Assembly (NCBI GenBank): GCA_902496665.1
Contig: CABVBU010000023.1
Span: 1-49,059 of the forward strand
Source: an uncultured Clostridium sp.
Lineage (GTDB): Bacteria > Bacillota > Clostridia > Lachnospirales > Lachnospiraceae
DNA: 49,059 bases
Reading direction: 5' to 3'
How positions within the stretch are numbered: the first letter of the stretch is position 1; every line of letters begins with the position of its first letter. Positions 9,699-17,760 of this stretch are shown piece after piece. Below the pieces are notes generated by a model. The model did no database searches. It was not told the DNA's origin and saw only the letters and a program-made list of their open reading frames with translations. Made by a program: the position numbers and the translations under genes.

Positions 9699-10727
9699 AT
9701 GAAATATGAATTTTTCAGTGGTTCGTATGGAGAAAAAGGGGAGGAGGGAATTGTAAAATTCCTTCTGGACCCGGAACATGGACAACTCGAAAAACTGGAT
9801 GCGTACTGTGAGATCAAAAATCCGTCCTATCTCGGTTTTAATAGAGATAAGACAGTGCTCTACGCGGTCCAGGAGGAAGTCCCGGAAGGAAAGATCCACG
9901 CGCTTCACGTCACGGAAAAAGGTCTGGAACCTTTAAGAGCCCTTTCAACAAAGGGTGCGGATCCCTGCCATGTGACACTTGATCACACTGAGAAACTTCT
10001 GTTTGCGGACAATTATACCAGCGGCTCTCTGGCGGTATTCCGATTAAAAGAAGACGGGGATCTGGAATCCCTCTCCCAGCTGATTGTCCACGATGGAAAG
10101 AGCGTCCACCCGGTGAGACAGTCATCCGCCCATATCCATTACACGAAGAAGCAGGATGGGTTTGCTTATACGGTGGACCTCGGGATGGACGAGATCTTTA
10201 TTTATCGTGTAAATAACAGCGGATACTGTCTGGAAGATACGGGACGCCGTCTGTGTCTGCCGGAAGGTTCTGGCCCGCGCCATATCGAGTTTCACCGGAC
10301 CATGCCGGGAATCTTATATGTGATCTGTGAGCTAGGAAACGAGATCGCCGTATTTGAGGAGACAGACGGGGAGTATGCCTTAAAACAGAGGATATCCACT
10401 GTGCCGGAGGATTTCTCCGGGGAGAGCACGGCGGCTGCAGTCAAAATGCAGGGAGATTATCTGTTTGCCAGCAACCGCGGACATGACAGCATCGCGGTGT
10501 ATCGGATCCGGCCGGATGGAACCCTGGAACTTTCCCAGATCACAAAGACGGGAGGAAAAACCCCGAGAGATTTTACATTGTTTGACGATTATCTTGTGGC
10601 CGCAAACCAGGATTCCGATTCGATCACAGTGCTTCGCATGGACTGGGAGCGGGGAATTCTGGAACCTACAGGCATTTCCGCGAAGACTGTCCGTCCGACG
10701 TGCATCCGGAAATACAGGAATCTCTAG
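9699..10727 (+). CDS. Lactonase, seven-bladed beta-propeller family
   Basis: Resembles the 6-phosphogluconolactonase (YbhE)/muconate-cyclase-like propeller family (PF10282 type). Visible marks are repeated blade motifs such as DGDLESL, GPRHIEFH and ANQDSDSITVL. It has 342 residues, a normal length, and no signal peptide, so it is probably cytoplasmic. ATG 9699 lies 1 nt after the SDR stop, with GGAGG at 9685-9689. A second member of the family is encoded two genes later; sharing an operon suggests hydrolysis of sugar or acid lactones formed by the SDR. The exact substrate cannot be assigned. Confidence 0.85.
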   Translation: MKYEFFSGSYGEKGEEGIVKFLLDPEHGQLEKLDAYCEIKNPSYLGFNRDKTVLYAVQEEVPEGKIHALHVTEKGLEPLRALSTKGADPCHVTLDHTEKLLFADNYTSGSLAVFRLKEDGDLESLSQLIVHDGKSVHPVRQSSAHIHYTKKQDGFAYTVDLGMDEIFIYRVNNSGYCLEDTGRRLCLPEGSGPRHIEFHRTMPGILYVICELGNEIAVFEETDGEYALKQRISTVPEDFSGESTAAAVKMQGDYLFASNRGHDSIAVYRIRPDGTLELSQITKTGGKTPRDFTLFDDYLVAANQDSDSITVLRMDWERGILEPTGISAKTVRPTCIRKYRNL

Positions 10728-10743
10728 GAAAGGGGAATGACAG

Positions 10744-11940
10744 ATGATCGGACAGCTGAAGAACGAGATGGACCGGGTGCTCCATATCTGGGAGGACCGG
10801 TCCTATGAACTGGAAAGAAAGATATTCCGCACCCTGGGATGTGACAACAAACCGCTCAGGGACGGAAGAAGATCCGCAGTCTTGATGGCACGGATACTGT
10901 GGGCATATTCCGTGGCATATGAGCTTGTAAAGAAAGATGAATGGAAAGCACTTGCGGATCTGGCATTTGCGGATCTCTATGAACATTACAGAGATCAGAA
11001 GAATGGCGGGGTCTATGAGATGCTGGATCAGGACGGGGAGCCGCTCTGCAGGGACAAAGTGATCTACACTCAGTCCTATTCGATCTACGCCTGTGCCCAG
11101 TATTATAAAATATCGGGAAACAGGATCAGCCTGGAATTTGCGGAAGATATTTTTAAGCGGATCGAAGACTCGGCCTGGAGAAATGATCTGGAAGGATATC
11201 TGCCGTTGTGCAGCGAGACCTGGGGACCGTTTGAAAATTGGAATGACCGCCCGGAATTAAAGGGAAAATTTGTCGTGGATACATTCCTCCATCTGATCGA
11301 GTCCTATACCGTACTTTATAAGGTCTGGAAAGATCCTGAACTGGAACAGGCGGTAAGGCGGCTTGCCGGGATTCTGACTGGAAAATTTTTGAGAGAGAAC
11401 GGGGCGTTGTATCAGGAACTTTCCCTGCAGTGGACACCGCTAAGTGACCTCTCAGACCGGTATGGGGACGAGGCGGAGTGCAGTTGGATGCTGTGCGAGG
11501 CGGCGGTAGTCCTGAATGATCAGAATCTGAATGCTTCTGTAAAACTGGCAGTGGAAAAAATGTTAGACAATATCTGCAGGGACGGATTTGACGAGACATA
11601 CGGCGGCGTTTACGACAGGAAGAATACAGACGGCACAATGAGTACGGACAAGCTCTGGTGGGAAGAGTCGGAATCTGTGATCGCTCTGCTCTATGGATAC
11701 CGCCTGTTGAAAAAGCAGGAATATCTGGAAAAAGCGGAAAATATCTGGAATTTTATCCAGAAATATATTATGAATATGGAAGATGAGTGGAACTGGAAGG
11801 TGGAGCAGGACGGAACTGCGGTTCCTGTCGTGGATCCGGCAGATCCGTTAAAATGCCCGTATCACAATACGAGGCTGACAGTGCTTGCAGTTCCGGTGCT
11901 TGAGGATATCAGAAAAGCAGGAGGAGAGCACTATGAGTAA
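10744..11940 (+). CDS. AGE-family (N-acylglucosamine 2-epimerase-like) protein
   Basis: The 398-residue all-helical protein fits the (alpha/alpha)6-barrel family of N-acylglucosamine 2-epimerases, cellobiose 2-epimerases and aldose-ketose isomerases. Typical segments are YTQSYSIYACAQYY near residue 102, GGVYD and the WWEESESVIALLYGY stretch near residue 305, which corresponds to the WWPQAEA region of known members. Its role is probably epimerisation or isomerisation of a sugar in the cytoplasm. Its last 8 nt overlap the next gene, so the two are translated together. It could also be a non-catalytic family member; the substrate is unknown. Confidence 0.8.
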   Translation: MIGQLKNEMDRVLHIWEDRSYELERKIFRTLGCDNKPLRDGRRSAVLMARILWAYSVAYELVKKDEWKALADLAFADLYEHYRDQKNGGVYEMLDQDGEPLCRDKVIYTQSYSIYACAQYYKISGNRISLEFAEDIFKRIEDSAWRNDLEGYLPLCSETWGPFENWNDRPELKGKFVVDTFLHLIESYTVLYKVWKDPELEQAVRRLAGILTGKFLRENGALYQELSLQWTPLSDLSDRYGDEAECSWMLCEAAVVLNDQNLNASVKLAVEKMLDNICRDGFDETYGGVYDRKNTDGTMSTDKLWWEESESVIALLYGYRLLKKQEYLEKAENIWNFIQKYIMNMEDEWNWKVEQDGTAVPVVDPADPLKCPYHNTRLTVLAVPVLEDIRKAGGEHYE

Positions 11941-13093
11941 GAAAACATATGCGGTGGTTGGAAGCTTTGCGATGAAAAAAGGAACGGTAAAGGGAATCCA
12001 TGTATTCGGATATGATCCGGAGACAGGAGCATTTGAACATTTGCATGATGAAAAGCCGGAGATCAATGCCGGGCAGAATGCTTATGACAGCAAAAACCAT
12101 GTACTCTATATCACCCAGGAAAGTAAAAACAGGGACGGGGAACAGGGCGGAGGCGGAAAAGTCCTTGCGTGCCGCCTGGATCCGGAGACAGGGGCTGTCA
12201 CATGGATCGGGGAAAAAGAGACACTGGGAGTCCAGCCAAGCTACATCTGCCTGACGAGCTCCGGGAAATATATGGTGGTTCCCCACCATGGTTCCCGCGA
12301 TATCGTAACAAAGGCTGTCAGAAATCAGGATGGAAGCTTTGAGGCGGTGACGGAGTGCGATGACGGCGCTGTGACGCTGATTCGGTTAAATGATGACGGA
12401 ACATTTGGAGAAGTATGCGATGTGAGCGTGGTTCCGCCTGTCCGCGATGGAAGAAAACTGACGGAGATCCCGCACCTTCACAGCTGTGTGCAGTCTCCGG
12501 ATGGGAAGCTTCTTCTTTTATGCGATAAAGGACAGGACGTGATCCACGGATTTCACCTGGATGAGGAGAATGGGAAGCTGATTCCGGCGGGAAAGACCTT
12601 CGTGGAAAAGGATGTCCACCCGCGCTACGGTCTGTTCCATCCAACAGTTCCTGTTTTTTACCAGAACTGCGAGAACAGCGTATTTCTCCATGTGTGGAAA
12701 TACAACAGTGAGACGGGAGAGTTGGAAAGGATCCAGAAGATCGCCCTTCTTGAGGATGAGGAGCAGGCGAAGGCATGGACAGAAGAGTGTACTGCAGATC
12801 TCGTCATGACGAAGGACAGCCGGTTCCTCTATGTAACAGTCCGGGGCCTCAATGTTGTTTCTGTCCTTGAAGTAAAGGTGGACGGAACATTAAAGCTTAT
12901 TCAGGTCTTAGACTGCGGCGGAAAGAACCCGAGAGGACTCTGCCTGGCACCGGATGAGAAATTCCTGTTTGTGATGAACCGGGATTCAGACCTTGTGGTT
13001 CCGTTTAGAAGAAAAGAGGACGGGACACTGGAGCAGGCCGGGGACGGAGTTTCCTGCGGACTTCCTGGAAATATGAATTTCATAAGCTTTTAA
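11933..13093 (+). CDS. Second beta-propeller lactonase-family protein
   Basis: Start chosen at ATG 11933, inside the last 8 nt of the AGE gene, with an AGGAGAG ribosome binding site just upstream; this gives 386 residues. Propeller motifs recur (KMVVPHHGSRD-like, LHSCVQSPDGKLLLLCDKG, CGGKNPRGLCLAPDEKFLF), typical of the YbhE/6-phosphogluconolactonase-like family. It clearly belongs to the same family as the lactonase at 9699 but is longer and not a recent duplicate. It is the last gene of the long operon; a strong terminator follows 22 nt later. Confidence 0.85.
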   Translation: MSKKTYAVVGSFAMKKGTVKGIHVFGYDPETGAFEHLHDEKPEINAGQNAYDSKNHVLYITQESKNRDGEQGGGGKVLACRLDPETGAVTWIGEKETLGVQPSYICLTSSGKYMVVPHHGSRDIVTKAVRNQDGSFEAVTECDDGAVTLIRLNDDGTFGEVCDVSVVPPVRDGRKLTEIPHLHSCVQSPDGKLLLLCDKGQDVIHGFHLDEENGKLIPAGKTFVEKDVHPRYGLFHPTVPVFYQNCENSVFLHVWKYNSETGELERIQKIALLEDEEQAKAWTEECTADLVMTKDSRFLYVTVRGLNVVSVLEVKVDGTLKLIQVLDCGGKNPRGLCLAPDEKFLFVMNRDSDLVVPFRRKEDGTLEQAGDGVSCGLPGNMNFISF

Positions 13094-13115
13094 GTCCAAA
13101 AAGATTCCTGATCAG

Positions 13116-13155
13116 ACACCTGTCATCCGTAAAAATGGTTGACAGGTGTTTTTAT
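13116..13155 (+). terminator. Rho-independent terminator of the importer/esterase operon
   Basis: ACACCTGTCA (13116-13125) pairs perfectly with TGACAGGTGT (13140-13149) across a 14-nt loop, followed by a T-rich run. Its right arm also contains the -35 element of the next promoter. Confidence 0.88.
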
Positions 13156-13167
13156 TGTGACTAGAAT
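13139..13167 (+). promoter_or_regulatory. Promoter of the TetR gene
   Basis: TTGACA (13139-13144), a 17-bp spacer and TAGAAT (13162-13167): near-consensus sigma-A hexamers, with the start codon 33 bp further on. The -35 hexamer lies in the right arm of the upstream terminator. The same hexamers and spacing recur at the promoter of the CoA-transferase operon. Confidence 0.75.
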
Positions 13168-13172
13168 AAAAC

Positions 13173-13186
13173 TGATTATGTAATCA
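13173..13186 (+). promoter_or_regulatory. Palindrome between TetR promoter and start codon
   Basis: TGATTA-TG-TAATCA, 6-bp arms around a 2-bp centre, just downstream of the -10 element. The position suits an autoregulatory operator, but the sequence differs from the CTAAC-type sites at 13933 and 13958, so it may bind a different protein or be chance in AT-rich DNA. Confidence 0.4.
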
Positions 13187-13199
13187 AGGAGCGGGAATC

Positions 13200-13784
13200 A
13201 TGAAGGGAAAAGGACTTACGATGGAATCCATCGTTGCGGCAGCGACGGAACTGGTGGAAGAAAAAGGATACAACAATTTTTCGGTACGGGAGCTGGCGCA
13301 GAAGCTGCATGTGAAGGCCGCGTCTTTGTATAACCATTTAAACAGCATCGATGACGTAAATAAGGAAATTGGTCTGAAGGCCGTGAACCATATGAACGAG
13401 TATCTGGAACAGGCTGCGGCGGGAAAAGAAAAGGATGAGGCGCTGCGGGCGTTGGCCTACGCGTTCCGGAGTTATGTAAAAAACAATTATCAGATGTACC
13501 GGGCGATCATGGAGATGCCGGCACTGAACCGGGACGGCAGCCTGGAGATCGGAAGAGAGAGCGTGAAGTCTATCCGCCGCGTCGTTGCGGAGTACGGGAT
13601 CAGCAGGGAAGAGGCGATCAAGTTTTCCAGAAGCTTAAGGAGCGCGCTCCACGGCTATGCGTCCTATGAGATGGCGGGATATTTTACCGCCACAAATGTA
13701 ACGGGAGACGAGAGCTTTGATTTTCTTGTGGACGGCTATGTGAAATGGCTGAACCAGCTGGAGGAAAAGGCAAAACAGAAATAA
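13200..13784 (+). CDS. TetR/AcrR-family transcriptional regulator
   Basis: DNA-binding repressor of 194 residues. The N-terminal helix-turn-helix spans about residues 24-50 (SVRELAQKLHVKAASLYNHL), a classic TetR recognition region. The C-terminal ligand and dimer domain resembles the WHG (TetR_C_33-like) group. Start: AAGGAG at 13186-13191 lies 8 nt before the ATG. It has its own promoter and is encoded directly upstream of the CoA-transferase operon, whose promoter carries two copies of a 13-bp palindrome of the kind TetR dimers bind. It likely represses that operon until a pathway acid or CoA ester binds. Confidence 0.92.
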   Translation: MKGKGLTMESIVAAATELVEEKGYNNFSVRELAQKLHVKAASLYNHLNSIDDVNKEIGLKAVNHMNEYLEQAAAGKEKDEALRALAYAFRSYVKNNYQMYRAIMEMPALNRDGSLEIGRESVKSIRRVVAEYGISREEAIKFSRSLRSALHGYASYEMAGYFTATNVTGDESFDFLVDGYVKWLNQLEEKAKQK

Positions 13785-13924
13785 AGATGGAAGAAATGAA
13801 CTGGAAATTTCTTAAGCGGCAGATAGCTTGAGAAAGGACCGGTTCTTTTTTTGCGCCGTTTGAGCAGTTTCCATAATAAAAAAGGGAAAAAATGGGAAAA
13901 TTCAACAAAAGTGAACATCATGCA

Positions 13925-13953
13925 TTGACAAACTAACAACGTTAGTATAGAAT
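13925..13953 (+). promoter_or_regulatory. Promoter of the CoA-transferase operon
   Basis: TTGACA (13925-13930), a 17-bp spacer and TAGAAT (13948-13953), about 80 nt before the first CoA-transferase gene. One palindromic operator fills the spacer and a second follows the -10. Confidence 0.82.
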
Positions 13954-13970
13954 AAAGCTAACGAAGTTAG
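13933..13970 (+). promoter_or_regulatory. Pair of CTAAC-N3-GTTAG operators (probable TetR sites)
   Basis: CTAACAACGTTAG at 13933-13945 lies between the -35 and -10 hexamers; CTAACGAAGTTAG at 13958-13970 lies just after the -10. Each is a perfect 5-bp inverted repeat with a 3-bp centre, and the centres are 25 bp apart. A protein bound at either would block RNA polymerase. The divergent 3-bp centres with conserved arms argue for selection. Assignment to the adjacent TetR gene is inference from location. Confidence 0.82.
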
Positions 13971-14032
13971 TTTATAACTCAGATGGATCGAAACAGTCTG
14001 TTTGAGCGGCAATTTCAGAAAGGAGAGTTTTC

Positions 14033-15241
14033 ATGGCAGCAGGACCATTAAGCGGCGTAAAAGTTGTAGAATACTGTGACTTTATTTCAGGTCCGTATTG
14101 TACAAAGCTTCTGGCCGATCTCGGCGCGGAAGTGATCAAAATCGAAAAGCCGGAAGGAGATTCCGCACGAAGAAGAGGACCGTATCTTCACGATGAGCCG
14201 GATCCGGAAAAGTCGGGATTATTCCTTTATCATAATACAAACAAAAAGGGTATCACATTAAACATCGAGACCCACACCGGTCAGGAGATCTTCAAAAAAC
14301 TGGTGGCGGAAGCCGATATGCTGGTGGAAGATACCCACCCGGGTTACTTAAAGGAACTTGGCCTTGATTATGAGACCTTAAAGAAAGAAAATCCGAACCT
14401 GATCATGCTTTCCCTGACCCCGTTCGGCCAGACAGGTCCGTATAAGGATTACAAGGCATACTACTTAAATATTTACCATGCCAGCGGAGCCGGTTATGTA
14501 CTCCCTGCAGCGTCCCCGAATGCGGACCGCGAGCCGATCAAGGGCGGCGGATATGTGGGAGAGAGCGACGTCGGAGTTTATGCGGCAGTGGCACTCATGG
14601 GAGCGCTCTATTGGAGAAACGCAGGCGGCACCGGCCAGTACATCGATGTTTCCAAGCAGGAAGCGATGATGTGCTTAGAGAGAATGAACATTGTCCGCTA
14701 CTACATGATCGGATCCAGCCCGTCCCGTGTGGGCGTAAACCGTGTCCGCGATACGTTGTTGCAGTGTAAGGACGGCGGATACATCATCGTAGTTCTCTAC
14801 CCGCAGAAACAGTGGGAAGGAATTATAAGAGCCCTCGGAAATCCGGATTGGGCAAATCACGAGCCGTTCCTCGAACAGAAAGTCCGTGATAAGCACTTCG
14901 AGGAAGTGAAGGCCCATCTGAGAGAAGAGGCATTAAAATACGATACCGAAGAACTATTCTTCAAGATCCAGGCAGAAGGAACCGCATGCGCGCCGATCTG
15001 TTCCGCAGAGCAGGTATTCAACTCCCCGCAGACAAAGGCGAGAGAGTTCTTCGAGGAGATCGATCACCCGGCGGCAGGAAAGCTCATGTACCCGGGACTC
15101 CCGTACAAGCTTTCCACAATGACTCCGTCCGACAACCACGGGGCACCGCTCTTAGGACAGAACAACGCGGAGATCTATGCGGAAGATCTTGGATATTCCA
15201 AGGAAGATCTCGTAAGGTTAAAAGAGGCAGGAATCATCTAG
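14033..15241 (+). CDS. Family III (CaiB/BaiF) CoA-transferase
   Basis: Transfers CoA between acyl-CoA and a free carboxylic acid through an aspartyl-CoA intermediate. The 402 residues match the family length. Motifs: SGPYCTKLLADLGAEVIKIE (19-38), FGQTGPYK (131-138) and GESDVG with the probable catalytic Asp at 179, then GTGQYIDVS. AAAGGAGA before the ATG is the ribosome binding site. It heads the TetR-controlled operon. It is clearly more distant from the two paralogs that follow than they are from each other, so it probably serves a different step. The substrate acid is unknown. Confidence 0.92.
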   Translation: MAAGPLSGVKVVEYCDFISGPYCTKLLADLGAEVIKIEKPEGDSARRRGPYLHDEPDPEKSGLFLYHNTNKKGITLNIETHTGQEIFKKLVAEADMLVEDTHPGYLKELGLDYETLKKENPNLIMLSLTPFGQTGPYKDYKAYYLNIYHASGAGYVLPAASPNADREPIKGGGYVGESDVGVYAAVALMGALYWRNAGGTGQYIDVSKQEAMMCLERMNIVRYYMIGSSPSRVGVNRVRDTLLQCKDGGYIIVVLYPQKQWEGIIRALGNPDWANHEPFLEQKVRDKHFEEVKAHLREEALKYDTEELFFKIQAEGTACAPICSAEQVFNSPQTKAREFFEEIDHPAAGKLMYPGLPYKLSTMTPSDNHGAPLLGQNNAEIYAEDLGYSKEDLVRLKEAGII

Positions 15242-15257
15242 GAAAGGAGAATGAATG

Positions 15258-16472
15258 ATGTTTCATGAGGCATTAAAAGGAATCCGGATCGCGGATTTCA
15301 GCTGGGTTTGGGCAGGACCGTATGCGACGTCCCTCCTTTCTTACATGGGAGCGGAGGTCATCAAGATCGAAAGCCGCGGCCGTGTGGATCAGACAAGAAA
15401 AGGTTCGATCATGAACGGCGACAACTTTAACGGCTACGATTCTTCACCGACCTTCAACAACGCAAACCTGAATAAACAGAGCATTTCCATCGATATCACA
15501 AAGCCGGAAGGCGCTGAGATCGCAAGAAAGCTGGTCTCTCAGTGTGATATCGTGGTGGCGAATATGCGTCCGGGAAAAATGGCAAAATTAGGACTCGGCT
15601 ATGAGGACTTTAAGAAGGTACGACCGGACATCATCGTTCTAGAATCCTCCGGATTCGGAGCGACAGGTCCGTATAAGGGATTCGCAGGATTCGCGCCGAT
15701 CTTCGCGTCCTTCGGCGGTCTTGCGTATCTTACTGGTTATTCCGACGGCGCGCCGAACGTAATGAGCGGCGTGCAGGATATGAGAGCGGCGACCGTATCA
15801 GCGTTTATCCTGATCGCGGCACTGATCCACAGACAGAAGACAGGTGAAGGCCAGTACATCGATCTCTCCTCCTCCGAGTGCCTGAGCACCCTGGTTGGTC
15901 CGGAGCTTATGGACTACACCATGAACAAGCGCTCCCCGTTCCGCTGCGGAAATGAGGATGCGATCATGTCACCGCACAACTGCTATAAGGCAAAGGGCGA
16001 TGACAAATGGATCAGCATTGCTGTGGCAGATGATACGGAATGGAAGTCCTTCTGCAAGGTCCTCGGCGATCCGGAATGGGCAAAGGACGAGAAGTACGAA
16101 GGTACTTATAACCGCTGGCAGAACCGGAAGGAACTGGATGCCCATGTCTCTGAATGGACAAAGAATTACACGACCCACGAGATGATGGAGATGTTCCAGA
16201 ACGCGGGAGTAGCGGCGATGCCGTCCTTCTCCGCAATCGAGATCTTAAATGACCCGCATGTAAAGGCAAGAGAGCTGTTCACCACTGTGGATCATCCGGC
16301 GCTCGGTGAGCAGCATGTAATGAAACCGGCATGGAAATTCTCCGAGACACCGGCGGGAATCAGAAAACCTGGCCCGCTCCTCGGCGAGGACAACATGGAT
16401 GTGTGCACAAGACTCCTCGGTATGACAGAAGAGGAAGTAAAGAAATTAGAAGAGGAACAGATCCTCTGGTAA
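15258..16472 (+). CDS. Family III CoA-transferase, tandem paralog A
   Basis: CaiB/BaiF-type CoA-transferase of 404 residues. Motifs: WAGPYATSLLSYMGAEVIKI (18-37), SGFGATGPYK (131-140), probable catalytic Asp at 174 in GVQDMR, then GEGQYIDLSSSE. Start chosen at 15258 rather than the ATG 3 nt earlier: AGGAG at 15245-15249 is then 8 nt away, and the paralog at 17761 starts at the same residue. The two paralogs align without gaps over 404 residues, about two thirds identical by manual count, and flank the hydratase gene. They may form a hetero-oligomer, as SmtA/SmtB do in Chloroflexus, or act on two related acids. Confidence 0.92.
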   Translation: MFHEALKGIRIADFSWVWAGPYATSLLSYMGAEVIKIESRGRVDQTRKGSIMNGDNFNGYDSSPTFNNANLNKQSISIDITKPEGAEIARKLVSQCDIVVANMRPGKMAKLGLGYEDFKKVRPDIIVLESSGFGATGPYKGFAGFAPIFASFGGLAYLTGYSDGAPNVMSGVQDMRAATVSAFILIAALIHRQKTGEGQYIDLSSSECLSTLVGPELMDYTMNKRSPFRCGNEDAIMSPHNCYKAKGDDKWISIAVADDTEWKSFCKVLGDPEWAKDEKYEGTYNRWQNRKELDAHVSEWTKNYTTHEMMEMFQNAGVAAMPSFSAIEILNDPHVKARELFTTVDHPALGEQHVMKPAWKFSETPAGIRKPGPLLGEDNMDVCTRLLGMTEEEVKKLEEEQILW

Positions 16473-16492
16473 TAAAGGAAAGGAGAACAAAT

Positions 16493-17734
16493 ATGGCTGG
16501 AGTTTACGAGAAGAACAACGACTGGGACAATCTCTCTGATGAAGATTGGAACAAAAAACTGGACGAAAAAGTCGCAGAATTTAACGACGGACGAGGCGAG
16601 GTAGTGATCCCGCCGCCATCCTTCGCAGTTATGGACGACGAGTACGTCAGAGGAATCAACTATAAATATGTGACTGAGGATCTGATCCGCCACTTCGCGG
16701 ATGCATGCGGTGACCCGAATCCGTTCTGGAGAGATCCGTCCTATGTACAGTCCACACGCTGGGGCGGCTTTATCGCACCGCCGTTATTCGAGACAAGCAT
16801 CGCCTTCGGTTCCTCCTTCGGCGGAAGACTCCGTGTTCCGGGAATCGCAAGACTCGCAGGCGGCAGCAAGCACATCTACAAGCAGCCGATCCGCCCGGGC
16901 GACAGCTTTACGATCTACGATAAGTACGAGGGCTTCGTTGAGAAGGAAGTTACAAACAAGCCGTACCGTATGTTTATCGAGAGCGCGCCGAGATATTACA
17001 TCAACCAGAGAAATGAAGTAGCGGCTATCGAAGTCCATAGAAACATCTACATGGCAACACCGCCAGGAAAACGCGGCAAGAAGAAAGAAGCCAAGATGTA
17101 CCAGGATAAGGTGAGAAAACCGTATACAGACGAGCAGATCGAGATGATCCACGCAGCATACGATGACCAGTTGGCAGGAAAGAACCGCCGCGGCGCGAAG
17201 ATCCGCTACTGGGAGGATGTTGTGGAAGGCGAGGAGATCCCGACCATCATCAAGGGACCGGTGGACGTGTCTGATGCCTGCGCCCGCACTATGGTAAGCT
17301 GCTATCCGTACGCTTACGCTATCAAGTGGGCTGTTATGAGAAATCATCTCCAGGCTCATCCGAGAGATCCGGAGACAAATGAGTACATCCTCCGCCGTGA
17401 CTGGCACTACACAGACCATGCCGCACATCTGTTCGGTTATCCGTACGCGAACTCCGCGGGAGCACAGAACGAGATGATGTTAGTCCATGGTATCACAGAC
17501 TGGATGGGTGATGACGGATTCGTAAAATCCGCGGATTCCCAGGACAGAAGAATGGTATTCTTCGGCGATATGACTTATGTAAAGGGTAAAGTCGCTAAGA
17601 AGTACATCGATGAGGATGGAGACCATGTTGTATTAGTCAACGTATGGGGCGAGAACCAGGACGGTGTGCTTCACACAAAGACAGATTATGTGGTTAAACT
17701 TGTATCCAGAGAGGAATACAACAGACCGCTCTAA
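16493..17734 (+). CDS. MaoC-like double hot-dog acyl-CoA hydratase/dehydratase
   Basis: Predicted to add or remove water across a C=C bond of an acyl-CoA. The protein has 413 residues with two hot-dog halves: the N-half (about 45-195) carries the hydratase-type motif GDPNPFWRDP at 73-82, and the C-half (about 230-400) includes HAAHLFGYPYANSAGAQ. This layout is that of mesaconyl-CoA hydratase (Mch) and FAS1-like dehydratases. ATG 16493 is preceded by AAGGAAAGGAGA. It lies between two paralogous CoA-transferases, so its substrate is most likely the CoA ester they make. A mesaconyl- or itaconyl-CoA-type substrate is plausible but not shown. Confidence 0.85.
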   Translation: MAGVYEKNNDWDNLSDEDWNKKLDEKVAEFNDGRGEVVIPPPSFAVMDDEYVRGINYKYVTEDLIRHFADACGDPNPFWRDPSYVQSTRWGGFIAPPLFETSIAFGSSFGGRLRVPGIARLAGGSKHIYKQPIRPGDSFTIYDKYEGFVEKEVTNKPYRMFIESAPRYYINQRNEVAAIEVHRNIYMATPPGKRGKKKEAKMYQDKVRKPYTDEQIEMIHAAYDDQLAGKNRRGAKIRYWEDVVEGEEIPTIIKGPVDVSDACARTMVSCYPYAYAIKWAVMRNHLQAHPRDPETNEYILRRDWHYTDHAAHLFGYPYANSAGAQNEMMLVHGITDWMGDDGFVKSADSQDRRMVFFGDMTYVKGKVAKKYIDEDGDHVVLVNVWGENQDGVLHTKTDYVVKLVSREEYNRPL

Positions 17735-17760
17735 GGAAATAGAAAAAGGGGGCTCACTTC

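Noticed and set aside
13832..13852. Terminator after the TetR gene
   Set aside because: AAAGGA/TTCTTT with a CCGG loop gives only a 6-bp stem with a wobble; a T-run follows, but the stem is too weak to list with confidence.
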